A stretch of DNA of 64,000 bases from NCBI GenBank assembly GCA_913060895.1, contig CAJXSN010000012.1:1-64000 (forward strand), written 5' to 3'. The notes below the pieces were generated by a model, which was not told the DNA's origin, searched no databases, and was given only the letters and a program-made list of their open reading frames with translations. The translations under genes were made by a program, and so were the position numbers. Below are positions 20,045 to 30,129 of the stretch, piece by piece (the first letter of the stretch is position 1; every line of letters starts with the position of its first letter). The DNA is from an uncultured Sphingomonadaceae bacterium. Lineage in GTDB: Bacteria > Pseudomonadota > Alphaproteobacteria > Sphingomonadales > Sphingomonadaceae.

Positions 20045-21787
20045 TTGAGTATACATACGGCTGACAATGCAGCTGCGAATACCACTCCCCCTTCGGACTC
20101 CATGAATCCGCCACTTTGCACTCTGCCGATCAACACGGCAGACAGCGGGTTTTATCATGGTTTAAACAAATTCGTGACTGTCTCCGCCAAGGTTATTGTC
20201 GCTGCTATTATCCTCTGGGCCATCCTTTTCCCTGTACAGGCCAACGAAACGCTGGCCGTGGCTAACGCCACTCTGATCCGGGAATTTGCCGGATGGTATG
20301 TCTATCTCGTGGCGCTCTTGATGCTGGTCGCTTTCACGCTGGCCGTCATTCCGCAATCGGGATCGCTGCGACTGGGCGCCCCCGGCGAAGAACCGGAATT
20401 CGGCCGCTTTTCATGGTTCGCCATGCTCTTTGGCGCAGGCATAGGCATTGGAATGTTGACCTATTCCACCGGCGAACCATTGTCTCATTTCGCAACCAAC
20501 CCCGATACCATTCGAGGCGTAGTGGAACCAATGTCGGCTGAAACCATCCAGTCTGCCTATCGCTACACCTTCCTGCACTGGGGATTTGCCGCCTGGGCAA
20601 CCTATGCGCTGGTCGGGCTTGCCGTAGGCTATGTGGCCTATCGCCGGGGTCTGCCGCTGACAATCCGCTCCAGCCTCGCGCCGCTGTTCGGCTCGCGCAT
20701 GTCCGGCTTTGCCGGGCATTTGGTCGATCTGGTCGCCGTTGTCGCCACCATATTGGGGGTGGCTGTGACTATGGGCCTTGGTGTCGAACAGTTTGTCGCC
20801 GGGCTTAGCCGTCTGGGCTTGGGGAACTGGCTGCTTAACGCAGAAGGCACAGCCTCTGTCGCGGCCATCATCGTCGCACTGGTCGTTCTTGTCGGTGCCT
20901 CGACAGTCTCAGCCATTTCTGGCGTAGGGCGCGGGATCAAGTGGCTGTCCAATATCAACATGGCGCTCAGCATCCTCCTGCTTACAGTGTTTCTTGTATT
21001 CGGCGCAGGCCTCGGCGGCCTGACACTGCTCTTCACCTCGGTGACCGACTACCTCGTCTCGCTACCGGCCGACGCGCTCACTCTGTGGACTGCCGATGGC
21101 ACGGCAACTGGCGACGCGCTTGCACAGTGGCAGCTCGACTGGTCGGTATTCTATTGGGCATGGTGGATTGCCTTCGCCCCGTTTGTCGGAATGTTCATTG
21201 CCCGCATTTCCCGTGGCCGCACGATCCGAGAATATATGTTCGGCGTCGTTCTTGTGCCCTCGCTGATGTGTTTCATCTGGATGGCCCTGGCAGGTGGCAC
21301 GGCAATAGAACTGGTTCTGTCGGGCGCGGATAGCGGGGCCATTCTGGGCGCCAACATATCCGATCAGCTTTACGCTACTCTATCCACCCTCTTCGGATCA
21401 GGTGTTGCCGCTCTGTTGTCCGGTGTCGTCGTCCTGTTGCTGATGACGTATCTGATCACTTCGGCAGACAGCGCAATCCTGATTGTCAACACGATCAACG
21501 GTGCAGGCGGCGAAGGCGAAGACGGTGCAGAGCGCCGTCACCACATTCTGTTTTGGGGTGCAGCGATCGCGTTGGTGGTTGGCAGTATGCTGGTTTTGGG
21601 CGGTATCGATGCGATCCGTATCACCATGATCATCGGGGCGCTGCCGTTTTCCGTAGTGGTCGCGCTGATGGCGATCTCCATCGTCAAAGCCGTGATCTAC
21701 GATGTACGCCGCAAACGCGGCGGAGTGGAAACACATTGCCCGGTCATTCTTGCACGGGCAGCAGAAGGCCCGGGATTAGCGGGATGA
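20045..21787 (+). CDS. BCCT family (betaine/choline/carnitine) transporter
   Basis: A 580-residue inner-membrane transporter with twelve hydrophobic helices. Signatures are FGAGIGIGMLTYSTGEP in the third helix region and the WAWWIAFAPFVGMFIARIS/RGRTIREYMFG segment around the eighth helix. It would import a trimethylammonium or related compatible solute; the exact substrate is not determinable. The frame starts at a TTG with AAGG upstream; an ATG at 20102 is an alternative start that would remove 19 residues. It is followed by a TonB receptor 228 bases on, a gap in which I see no clear site. Confidence 0.93.
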   Translation: MSIHTADNAAANTTPPSDSMNPPLCTLPINTADSGFYHGLNKFVTVSAKVIVAAIILWAILFPVQANETLAVANATLIREFAGWYVYLVALLMLVAFTLAVIPQSGSLRLGAPGEEPEFGRFSWFAMLFGAGIGIGMLTYSTGEPLSHFATNPDTIRGVVEPMSAETIQSAYRYTFLHWGFAAWATYALVGLAVGYVAYRRGLPLTIRSSLAPLFGSRMSGFAGHLVDLVAVVATILGVAVTMGLGVEQFVAGLSRLGLGNWLLNAEGTASVAAIIVALVVLVGASTVSAISGVGRGIKWLSNINMALSILLLTVFLVFGAGLGGLTLLFTSVTDYLVSLPADALTLWTADGTATGDALAQWQLDWSVFYWAWWIAFAPFVGMFIARISRGRTIREYMFGVVLVPSLMCFIWMALAGGTAIELVLSGADSGAILGANISDQLYATLSTLFGSGVAALLSGVVVLLLMTYLITSADSAILIVNTINGAGGEGEDGAERRHHILFWGAAIALVVGSMLVLGGIDAIRITMIIGALPFSVVVALMAISIVKAVIYDVRRKRGGVETHCPVILARAAEGPGLAG

Positions 21788-22015
21788 CAAGGTTTCGCAC
21801 ACCGACTTTGGTCTACGTGATTTAAAAGTCACATGATTTTGCCAATACCCTGAATTACGCTTGCCGGCTGTGGCCGTGATATCACCTCCTTGTTACAGAA
21901 ATGTCGCACGAAGCTCGCAGCGTTTATCGCGTGGGCTCGAAGCTGGTCCGTTTCTCGGCCAAAATACTGGTGCGGCGGCACCTTGATAAACCGACCTTAG
22001 AAGGGAACATTTTTG

Positions 22016-24673
22016 ATGAAAACACTCCGCGCCAGCGTTTCGCTGGGCGTGCTCGCAGCTGTCACTGCCACGCCTGCATTCGCACAAAGCACCGATGCTA
22101 CAACCAGCCCTGCCCCGGCCGAGGCCCGTCAGGGCGGTGTCGAAACGATCATCGTTACCGCGACCAAACGTAGCGAGGATCTTCAGGACGTTGCCATATC
22201 GGTAAATGCCATCGGCGCAGAAGCCCTCGACGAGCTGGGCGTGGCCACGTTCGGTGATTACCTCGAACAGCTGCCAAGCGTTACCGCTGGCGGCTCGGGC
22301 CCCGGCCAGAGCACGATATATGTGCGCGGGCTTGCCTCTACGACGCCTAACCTGACCACAGCCGGCGTTGCGGGCCTTGCCCCTAACGTCGCATTGTATC
22401 TCGATGATCAGCCGCTGGCACAGCCCGGCCGTAACCTCGACGTGTACGCAGCCGACCTTGAACGGATCGAAGTTCTGGCAGGCCCCCAGGGTACACTGTT
22501 TGGCGCCAGCTCGCAGGCCGGTGTTGTCCGCCTGATCACGGCCAAGCCCGACCTTTCCGGTTTCGACGCTGGCTTCGATCTGGAGACATCCTTCACCAAG
22601 GGCGGCGAGACCAGTTACAAAGCAGAAGGCATGGTCAACCTGCCTGTTACCGATACAGTCGGTCTGCGCTTTGTCGCTTATCTCGACGACCAAGGTGGCT
22701 ACATCGATAACGTCGCCGGTACGCAGACCCTGCGCGACAGCGCGCGTTTTCGCCCCGCCGGCACGGTCCGCTCGAACGGAGTGCCTGTGAACGATCTGCG
22801 CGGCGGTTTTCAGGCCGATGCCGATCTTTCGGACGTGAATTTCCTTGCAGCCGACAACAGCGGTCTGGTCGAAGAAAACTTCAACGATACGCAATATGCC
22901 GGCTTTCGTGCCAGCGCTCGTTGGGAAATGACCCCAGACTGGCAGCTGACGGTTAGTCATGCTCGCCAGAGCATCGAAAGCGATGGTGTGTTCTTCGCAG
23001 ACCCCAACTTGGGCGGCCTCGATAATCTCGATGTACAACGCTACGAAGACGACCGGCTGCAGGACGATTTCTCTAACACCAGCTGGACGGTCGAAGGCCG
23101 CCTCGCGATGCTGGATGTCGTTTACACCGGTGCCTATACTGATCGCGAAACGCAGCAGCGGGTCGATTACACGGACTATCTGTTCGTTGGCCAATACCTG
23201 CCGTATTACATCTGCGACGGTTCGGTTTCCTATCCCGGCGACAACGATCCCAGCGGAACGTGCCAGGAACCGAACCTGTTCGTTACATCGGACAGCGAAA
23301 CCAGCGTATTCACGCAGGAACTGCGGTTCAACACGCCGGTCTACAACCGTTTCCGCGTGACTGCAGGTGCGTTCTATTCTGATCTGGAACTGAAGGAACG
23401 CAACGACTTCAATTATCCCGGCAACATCGAGGCAGCGCCATTCGGCGGCTTTGCTCCAAACTTTCCGCAGGACGGGTTCACCACGCTCGATGGTCCATTC
23501 CCGCAGTCGGTCATCTTCCGCAACGACATCCGGCGTACGGACGAACAGTTCGGATTGTTCGGTGAAGCCAGCTTCGACGTAGTCCCGGACTTGCTGACGC
23601 TGACCTTCGGTGCGCGTTACTACAACGTCGAAGTTGACTTCGAAGGAAGCGCCAACGGTTCGTTCTGCAACGCCGGAGCGGCAAGCGATGCCAACGCATT
23701 CGGCACCGACCTCAACGATCTGTACGACGGCGATGGCCAGTACACATTTATCGGTAGCTGCAATGCAGACCTGCGGCAGACGTTCAATCTGGGCGATAGC
23801 ATTCAGGACATTATGGATGCAGGACTGAACGCCAACCAGGCTCAGCAGGTGTTCAACGCTTTGAGTGCACCAGACGTCGCCAAGGCAGAAGGCGCTATCT
23901 ACAAGGGTACCGTTACCCTGACGCCGACGCCTGATACGTTGTTCTACGCCACCTATTCTGAAGGTTTCCGTCCGGGTCTACTGAACCGTCCCGGCGGTGC
24001 GACCAATGGCGCAGGCTTTACCGTCCCGTTCGAGCTGGAGACCGATGAGGTCAAGAACTACGAACTGGGTGCAAAGCTCGACTTGCTCGACGGCCAGCTG
24101 CGCTTCAACGCCAGCGCGTTCTATGTGGACATCAGCCGTCTGCAGACCACCATCTTCGACCCGAGCATCACCAACCTGTTTTTCAGCGACAATGCTGCAA
24201 ACGCGGAAATCAAGGGCGTAGAAGGCGAATTCACCGTTGCACCTTATTCCGTTCCCGGCCTGACCGTTGCAGGTGCGTTCAGCTTCCTCGATACCGAGAT
24301 TACCGAGGTGCTGACCCCAACTGACGACGTGGTGGTCGGCAGCGATCTCGCTTACGCCCCCAGCTTCCAGGGCAACATGCGCGCTCGTTACGAATGGGAC
24401 ATGGGTGACATGCAACTGCACGTACAGGGACAGATGCTCCATTCCGCCAGCAAGAAAACGGATATCATCACGATCAACACGATCGAGCTGGACAGCTACA
24501 CCACCTTCGGCCTGTCCGCTGGTGTGAAGAAGGACGAATGGAAGATCGAAATCTTCGGTGAGAACCTCAGCGACGAACGCGCTGAAATTGCCGGAAACTA
24601 CATCAACGACCGTGAGCGGATCACCACCAACCGTCCTCTGACGGTCGGCATCCGGGTCGGTTTCGATTATTGA
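22016..24673 (+). CDS. TonB-dependent outer-membrane receptor
   Basis: An 885-residue outer-membrane receptor. A signal peptide (about 1-23, ...TATPAFAQ), a TonB-box-like IIVTATKRSEDLQDV, a plug domain with RIEVLAGPQGTLFGASS and a long beta-barrel ending in a terminal aromatic (FDY) are visible. The ligand is unknown; the type is common in sphingomonads for import of complex carbohydrates or aromatic molecules. AAGGGA precedes the ATG at 22016, so the TTG one codon upstream is not used. A hairpin terminator follows, then a TPR-sulfotransferase gene, a neighbour often seen with such receptors. Confidence 0.95.
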   Translation: MKTLRASVSLGVLAAVTATPAFAQSTDATTSPAPAEARQGGVETIIVTATKRSEDLQDVAISVNAIGAEALDELGVATFGDYLEQLPSVTAGGSGPGQSTIYVRGLASTTPNLTTAGVAGLAPNVALYLDDQPLAQPGRNLDVYAADLERIEVLAGPQGTLFGASSQAGVVRLITAKPDLSGFDAGFDLETSFTKGGETSYKAEGMVNLPVTDTVGLRFVAYLDDQGGYIDNVAGTQTLRDSARFRPAGTVRSNGVPVNDLRGGFQADADLSDVNFLAADNSGLVEENFNDTQYAGFRASARWEMTPDWQLTVSHARQSIESDGVFFADPNLGGLDNLDVQRYEDDRLQDDFSNTSWTVEGRLAMLDVVYTGAYTDRETQQRVDYTDYLFVGQYLPYYICDGSVSYPGDNDPSGTCQEPNLFVTSDSETSVFTQELRFNTPVYNRFRVTAGAFYSDLELKERNDFNYPGNIEAAPFGGFAPNFPQDGFTTLDGPFPQSVIFRNDIRRTDEQFGLFGEASFDVVPDLLTLTFGARYYNVEVDFEGSANGSFCNAGAASDANAFGTDLNDLYDGDGQYTFIGSCNADLRQTFNLGDSIQDIMDAGLNANQAQQVFNALSAPDVAKAEGAIYKGTVTLTPTPDTLFYATYSEGFRPGLLNRPGGATNGAGFTVPFELETDEVKNYELGAKLDLLDGQLRFNASAFYVDISRLQTTIFDPSITNLFFSDNAANAEIKGVEGEFTVAPYSVPGLTVAGAFSFLDTEITEVLTPTDDVVVGSDLAYAPSFQGNMRARYEWDMGDMQLHVQGQMLHSASKKTDIITINTIELDSYTTFGLSAGVKKDEWKIEIFGENLSDERAEIAGNYINDRERITTNRPLTVGIRVGFDY

Positions 24674-24696
24674 TCAGTTGAAGACCTGAACACACG

Positions 24697-24735
24697 AAAC
24701 GGTGGGCGAGCGACAAGCTTTGCCCGCCGTTTTGC
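24697..24735 (+). terminator. Rho-independent terminator after TonB receptor
   Basis: AAACGGTGGGC (24697-24707) pairs with GCCCGCCGTTT (24722-24732), with one G-T pair, around a 14-base loop, and is followed by a short T stretch. It lies 24 bases after the receptor stop and before the sulfotransferase start, so the two genes are probably only partly co-transcribed. Confidence 0.75.
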
Positions 24736-24766
24736 GTTTCGGGATGATTCTGGCACTGGAGTGTGC

Positions 24767-26731
24767 ATGAGCTCAAAAGACAACGATCTGGCCACTGCGC
24801 AAAAGGCATTGCAATCCGGCGACTTTGCCGGAGGGCTGGAACTGGCCAATAAAGTCTTGGAAAGCGCTCCGGATGATGGTGAGGCGCTGTATATAGGCGC
24901 TGTCGCCTGCCGGTATCTCGAACAGACAGATCAAGCCGCCGCGATGCTAGACCGGCTCCATGCAGCTTCGCCCGAATTCGGACGGGCATGGCAGGAAGCC
25001 GGACATCTGGCCCGCGCACAGGGCAACACCGATGCCGCCATTGCCGCTTATGCGCGTGCGGTGAAGTTCAATCCTGCTCTGGAGGCGAGCTGGCGTGCGC
25101 AAGGTGAACTGCTGAAGGCTGCAGGGCGAACTGCCGAAGCACAGGCAACGCTGTCGCAAAGCCAGCGCCTGCGTACCCTTCCGCGCGAACTGGTGTCCGT
25201 GACCAATCATCTGCACGAAGGCCGTGTGCTTCACGCAGAACAGATATGCCGTGCGTTTCTGCAGCAAAACCCGCGCAATGTGGAAGGAATGCGCCTGCTC
25301 GCGCAGATCGGCATCAAATTGGGCATTCTGGACGATGCGGAGTTCCTGCTGGAAAGCGCCACCACATTTGAACCTGACAATATCCAGCTCCGGCTAGATT
25401 ACATAGATTCCCTGCGCCGCCGCCAGAAATTCGCCAAAGCGCGCCAGGAGGCCGAAGCCCTGCATGCCCGCGACCCTGAAAACCCGCTGTTCCAGTCGCA
25501 TCTAGCGATCGATAATATGCAGACCGGCGATTACGACGTCGCCTTTGATCTGTTCGATCAGGTACTGGCAAAACTGCCGAACGATCCCGCAACCCTTACC
25601 AGCAGGGGTCATGCCCTGAAAACCACTGGTCGCAGCGATGAAGCTGTCGCCAGCTACAGGGCAGCGATTGCAGCAAAGCCCGATCACGGCGATGCCTATT
25701 ACGCGCTGGCGAACCTGAAGACCTACCGGTTTACCGATGCTGAAATTGCGGCCATGCAACAGCAGATCGCCCGCACCGATCTGGCGTTCATGGACCGCGT
25801 TCGTCTGTCCTTCGCCCTTGCCAAGGCATTGGAAGATCGAGGGGATTACGCACAGAGTTTCGAATATTACGAAGCCGGCAACGCCCTGAAACGCGCACAG
25901 ACGCGCTACAGTGCGAACCAGATGAGCGCCGAACTGGCCAAGCAGCACGAGGTATGCACACCGGACCTGTTTACCAGCCACAAGGGCACAGGCCATCCTG
26001 CCCCAGATCCGATCTTCATCGTCGGTCTACCGCGAGCTGGATCGACATTGCTGGAGCAAATCCTCGCCAGCCACAGCCAGGTGGACGGCACGCTGGAACT
26101 GCCCAATGTTCTCGCGCTGGCGCACCGGTTGCGCGGACGTAAAGCGGGGCAGTCGCGCTACCCGGAAATTCTCCATGATCTACCCGAAGAACAGCTTGCG
26201 CAGTTCGGTGAAGATTTCATCGAAAGCACCCGTATTCACCGCGCAGACGCACCGTTCTTTACCGACAAGATGCCGAACAATTTCCGTCACGTCGGGCTGA
26301 TCCATCTGATCCTGCCAAACGCCACCATAATCGATGCGCGGCGCAATCCGATGGATTGCTGCTTCTCAGGCTTCAAACAGCTATTCGCAGAAGGGCAGGA
26401 GTTTACCTACGGTCTACACGAAATCGGCCGCTATTACGCCGATTACGTCTCCCTTATGGACCACTGGGACCGCGTGCTGCCGGGCAAGATCTTGCGCGTT
26501 CAGCACGAGGATGTTCTGGACGATCTGGAAGGTCAGGTCCACCGTATGCTGAACCATTGCGGCCTGCCGTTCGAACAGGCTTGTGTCGATTTCCACCAAA
26601 CCGATCGAGCCGTTCGCACAGCCAGTAGCGAACAGGTGCGAAAGCCGATCAACCGGTCCGGCCAGGGGGCATGGGAGCCCTTCGCGCCGTGGCTGGGAGA
26701 CCTGAAGGCGGCGCTGGACGACGCAGTATGA
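24767..26731 (+). CDS. Tetratricopeptide-repeat sulfotransferase
   Basis: A 654-residue protein. About the first 370 residues are tetratricopeptide repeats (for example GNTDAAIAAYARAVKFNPAL, TGRSDEAVASYRAAIAAKPD). The C-terminal ~240 residues are a sulfotransferase domain with the PAPS-binding loop FIVGLPRAGSTLLEQ (about 417-430), DKMPNNFRHVG and the 3'-phosphate site DARRNPMDCCFSGFKQ. The TPRs probably bind a protein or glycan partner. It follows a TonB receptor, a frequent pairing in sphingomonads. The second codon pair is chosen as start (ATG 24767) rather than GTG 24761. The acceptor is unknown. Confidence 0.9.
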   Translation: MSSKDNDLATAQKALQSGDFAGGLELANKVLESAPDDGEALYIGAVACRYLEQTDQAAAMLDRLHAASPEFGRAWQEAGHLARAQGNTDAAIAAYARAVKFNPALEASWRAQGELLKAAGRTAEAQATLSQSQRLRTLPRELVSVTNHLHEGRVLHAEQICRAFLQQNPRNVEGMRLLAQIGIKLGILDDAEFLLESATTFEPDNIQLRLDYIDSLRRRQKFAKARQEAEALHARDPENPLFQSHLAIDNMQTGDYDVAFDLFDQVLAKLPNDPATLTSRGHALKTTGRSDEAVASYRAAIAAKPDHGDAYYALANLKTYRFTDAEIAAMQQQIARTDLAFMDRVRLSFALAKALEDRGDYAQSFEYYEAGNALKRAQTRYSANQMSAELAKQHEVCTPDLFTSHKGTGHPAPDPIFIVGLPRAGSTLLEQILASHSQVDGTLELPNVLALAHRLRGRKAGQSRYPEILHDLPEEQLAQFGEDFIESTRIHRADAPFFTDKMPNNFRHVGLIHLILPNATIIDARRNPMDCCFSGFKQLFAEGQEFTYGLHEIGRYYADYVSLMDHWDRVLPGKILRVQHEDVLDDLEGQVHRMLNHCGLPFEQACVDFHQTDRAVRTASSEQVRKPINRSGQGAWEPFAPWLGDLKAALDDAV

Positions 26732-26810
26732 TGCGGGGCAGGAACGCCCTGCACTTAATACCCGTTATGTGTATGAAACGCAGTGAATGCGCCAACAAAC
26801 GGAATATACG

Positions 26811-27797
26811 ATGACAGTCGAAACCAAATTGCCCACAGGTGAAGACCTGCTTGCCGAGATCAACCGACTCCGCAAGGATAAGAACGCGATCATTCTGGCG
26901 CATTATTACCAGACTCCCGACATTCAGGATCTAGCTGATTTTGTGGGGGATTCGCTCCAGCTAAGCCAGATGGCTGCCGAAACCGACGCGGATGTTATTG
27001 CGTTCTGCGGCGTAAAATTCATGGCCGATACGGCGAAAATCCTCAGTCCGGAAAAGATCGTCGTGCTGCCCGATATGGATGCAGGCTGTTCCCTTGAGGA
27101 CAGCTGCCCGCCCGAGAAATTCAAGGCTTTCCGCGAGAAACACCCCGACCATATCGCGTTGACCTATATCAACTGCTCAACCGAGGTGAAGGCGCTGTCC
27201 GACGTGATCGTCACCAGTTCCAGCGCGGAAACAATTCTACAGCAAATCCCTGACGACCAGAAGATAATATTCGGTCCCGACCGCCATCTGGGCGGGTATC
27301 TTTCACGCAAATTCAACCGTGAAATGCTGCTGTGGCCCGGCGTGTGCATTGTTCACGAAGCCTTCAGTGAAACCGAACTGCTGAAGCTGAAGGAAGAACA
27401 CCCCGATGCGCCCATCGCAGCGCATCCCGAGTGCCCGCCAACCATCGTCGATCACGCCGATTATGTCGGCTCGACCAGCGGCATCCTGCAATTTGCCGAT
27501 ACATTCGAAGGCGACACGTTGATCGTGGCGACAGAGCCGCACATTATCCATCAGATGGAAAAGGCGTTGCCGGATAAAAACTTTATCGGCGCACCGGGAG
27601 CGGATGGAAACTGCAGCTGCAATATCTGCCCCTATATGGCGCTCAATACGATGGAGAAACTGTACGCCTGCCTGCGCGATCTGGAACCGCGCATCGAAAT
27701 CGAGGAATCCCTGCGGCTCCAAGCAAAGAAAAGCCTCGACAAGATGCTGGAACTGGCGAGCGGCACGATCGGTCAGGGTGATCTTGGCAAAATTTGA
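26811..27797 (+). CDS. nadA: Quinolinate synthase
   Basis: A 328-residue [4Fe-4S] enzyme that condenses iminoaspartate with dihydroxyacetone phosphate to quinolinate in de novo NAD synthesis. The three expected cluster ligands are C93 (AGCSLEDSC), C179 (PGVCIVHE) and C273 (CSCNICPYM). ILAHYYQTPDIQDLADFVGDS is the conserved N-terminus. The start is the ATG at 26811; a longer frame from 26787 lacks family sequence. nadB and nadC are not in the window, so the gene is separated from its usual partners. Confidence 0.96.
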   Translation: MTVETKLPTGEDLLAEINRLRKDKNAIILAHYYQTPDIQDLADFVGDSLQLSQMAAETDADVIAFCGVKFMADTAKILSPEKIVVLPDMDAGCSLEDSCPPEKFKAFREKHPDHIALTYINCSTEVKALSDVIVTSSSAETILQQIPDDQKIIFGPDRHLGGYLSRKFNREMLLWPGVCIVHEAFSETELLKLKEEHPDAPIAAHPECPPTIVDHADYVGSTSGILQFADTFEGDTLIVATEPHIIHQMEKALPDKNFIGAPGADGNCSCNICPYMALNTMEKLYACLRDLEPRIEIEESLRLQAKKSLDKMLELASGTIGQGDLGKI

Positions 27798-27833
27798 CAT
27801 CGCCCCTTTTGCGCTTTCGTGCGGTAGGGCTGC

Positions 27834-29165
27834 ATGACTGCTGAAATCCGCTGGTTCTGGGCCAGGCTCAACGCGAATTACTGGTTCTATCCGGCGCTTT
27901 TCTCAATTCTGGCCGCGGTGCTGGCATTGACGATGATCTGGCTCGACCGGGCAGGTTATGCCGAGGCGTTGAACGATTTCGAGTGGCTGGTTACCTCAAG
28001 GCCCAAAGGCGCGGCCGATATTCTGACCGTAATGGCCGGCAGCATGATCGGCGTTGCATCCACTGTGTTTTCCATCACACTGGTCGCGGTCACTTATGCG
28101 AGCGGCAATTACGGTCCGCGCCTGCTGACCAACTTCCTAGAGGACAGGGGCAACCAGCTCAGCCTCGCCACCTTCATCTCCAGCTTCGTCTATGCGCTGA
28201 TCGTGCTTCGCAGCGTTCGGACAGAGGATGAGACCCCCACGGGCGCGGTGGAGGCCACGGCAACTGCATTGCCCGGGTTTGTCCCGCAATTATCGTTGCT
28301 GGTGGCGTATCTTTTGCTGGCGATCTGCGTCGCCGTGCTGGTGTTCTTCCTCAACCACGTCCCCTCCAGCATACAGATCAACACGGTGCTGGAAAGCATC
28401 GGTCGCCGTCTTCTGGCGGGCATCCGTGAAACCTATCCGGTGGAAGACGATTTCCGTGATGCCGTCGAAGCGGTCGAGGGTACGCCGTTGACCGCACGGG
28501 ATTCAGGCTATGTCCAGATGATCGATTTTCAGGATCTGGAGAAAATTGCGCGCGATTGCGGGGCCACCTTTTCCCTCAAGGTGCGCACAGGGGATTTCAT
28601 CCACCGCGAGCTGCCGCTGCTGGAAATCGATGGATGCGAACCCGATGCCGTTCAGGACAGGGTACGCGAATGTTTTACCCTTGGCGCAACCCGCACACCG
28701 GAACAGGACCCGCAATTCCTGATCGACGAGCTGGTGGAAATCGGGCTGCGTGCCCTGTCGCCGGGCATCAACGATCCGTTTACCGCGATTACGACGCTCC
28801 ACTGGCTGGGCGCAGCAACCGCTGAAATCGGTCGCCGCGATCTGCGCAAGGACGTTTGCGGCGAAGATGCAGAAAATTGCCCCGTCATCCCACTCCCCGA
28901 CAATTTCGAGCATTACGTGAAGCGCGGGTTCGGTTCCATCAGAAGCGCGGTCGCCAGCTCTCCCACAGCTGCGGAAGTAATGCTCACAACCATTGCCAAT
29001 GCTGCCAAACCCATCAGGGACGAGCGCCGCCAGTCTGCGCTGAAAGATCAGGGCCGCATGCTGGCTGAACAGGCACGGCTGACTCTGGTCGGGCCCGATC
29101 TGGAAAAGTTCGAGGAATACGCCCGGGAATTCGACCGGCAGTTCTGGTCCATAGCTAGCGGCTGA
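27834..29165 (+). CDS. DUF2254 family membrane protein
   Basis: A 443-residue protein with about four N-terminal transmembrane helices (within residues 15-180) and a large C-terminal soluble domain. DUF2254 features include GVASTVFSITLVAVTYASGNYGPRLL, the regulatory-like GYVQMIDFQDLEKIARDCG and ALSPGINDPFTA. The function of the family is unknown. Its stop overlaps the convergent transporter by 11 bases. It follows nadA by 36 bases and could be co-transcribed, without an obvious functional link. Confidence 0.87.
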   Translation: MTAEIRWFWARLNANYWFYPALFSILAAVLALTMIWLDRAGYAEALNDFEWLVTSRPKGAADILTVMAGSMIGVASTVFSITLVAVTYASGNYGPRLLTNFLEDRGNQLSLATFISSFVYALIVLRSVRTEDETPTGAVEATATALPGFVPQLSLLVAYLLLAICVAVLVFFLNHVPSSIQINTVLESIGRRLLAGIRETYPVEDDFRDAVEAVEGTPLTARDSGYVQMIDFQDLEKIARDCGATFSLKVRTGDFIHRELPLLEIDGCEPDAVQDRVRECFTLGATRTPEQDPQFLIDELVEIGLRALSPGINDPFTAITTLHWLGAATAEIGRRDLRKDVCGEDAENCPVIPLPDNFEHYVKRGFGSIRSAVASSPTAAEVMLTTIANAAKPIRDERRQSALKDQGRMLAEQARLTLVGPDLEKFEEYAREFDRQFWSIASG

Positions 29166-30069
29166 TGGCCAGCCGTTGCGGCGCAATCCGCGATGCCACC
29201 AGCGCGCTGCCCAGCAGGACCATACCCAGAATATCGAGTGGCCCGAGCACTTCGCCAAACGCGCTGTATCCATAGAGCGCGGCAACCGCAGGCTGCGTAA
29301 GCAGCGCCAGCCCGATCACCAGCGGCGGAAAATGGCGCAGTGCAAAAACCAGCAGGCCCTGCCCGATAATCTGGCTCAGCAGCGAAAGAACGATCAGCGG
29401 GGTCCAGTTCGTGGGCCACACAGGTTCGCCCATAAGCAGCGCCATCGCCAGCACTACAGGGGATGCAATCAGGCAGACCCAGGTCAGCAGCGCCCAGGCC
29501 CCGAACTGGCTACGCACATTGCCTAGGGCGAGCAGATAGACAGCGTAGCACATGCCTGCTGCCACACAGTATAGATCGCCCACCAGCGTATCGGTGCTGA
29601 TCTGTGCGCTACGGCCCATCAGAATTGCCGCACCGGCCAGCGCCAGCACAATCGCGGCCCATTCCAGCCCGCGCGGTAAAGTGCGCGCGATTATGAAACC
29701 CCAGAACAGCAGGATGATGCTGCCCGCATTGCCGAACAGGGTGGCATTGCCCAACCGGGTGCGCTCTATTCCGATATGCCAGCTGCCGAGATCGACGGCG
29801 AAGGCAACCGATCCCAATGCCACCAGAGCCAGGGCCCCGCGCGGCATCCCGCCCAGCCGCTGTCCAGTCGTCCGGGCAATCAGAGCCAGAAACGGCAATG
29901 CCAGAAACAACCGCCAGAAAGCGGCGGATACCGGGCCACTATCGGCCAGCCGAACCGACCACGGCCCAAGCGCCAGCGCGACATTCCCCGCCAGCAATGC
30001 TGCCAGCATCCACCACCGGGGTGGTTCTGCTTCCCGCCTTAGTGGCTTTTCTTCGGTTGCCCTCTCCAT
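29155..30069 (-). CDS. EamA/DMT family transporter
   Basis: A 304-residue inner-membrane protein with ten hydrophobic helices in two EamA-type halves. The first half has AAFWRLFLALPFLALIA and IGIERTRLGNATLFGNAG, the second MCYAVYLLALGNVR and QIIGQGLLVFALRHFPP. This drug/metabolite transporter superfamily exports amino acids or metabolites; the substrate is not predictable. Its start diverges from the old yellow enzyme gene, with about 60 bases between starts, and its 3' end overlaps the DUF2254 gene. Confidence 0.9.
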   Translation of the reverse strand: MERATEEKPLRREAEPPRWWMLAALLAGNVALALGPWSVRLADSGPVSAAFWRLFLALPFLALIARTTGQRLGGMPRGALALVALGSVAFAVDLGSWHIGIERTRLGNATLFGNAGSIILLFWGFIIARTLPRGLEWAAIVLALAGAAILMGRSAQISTDTLVGDLYCVAAGMCYAVYLLALGNVRSQFGAWALLTWVCLIASPVVLAMALLMGEPVWPTNWTPLIVLSLLSQIIGQGLLVFALRHFPPLVIGLALLTQPAVAALYGYSAFGEVLGPLDILGMVLLGSALVASRIAPQRLAISR

Positions 30070-30129
30070 TGGCGCGCCTTAGCTCGACGGGTGCAAACAC
30101 GCATTACTGAAATGGATACAGAGAACATC

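Noticed and set aside
21893..23194. 433-codon open frame antisense to the TonB receptor
   Set aside because: The opposite strand encodes a clear receptor with signal peptide and plug; the antisense product has no family features and its openness follows from codon bias.
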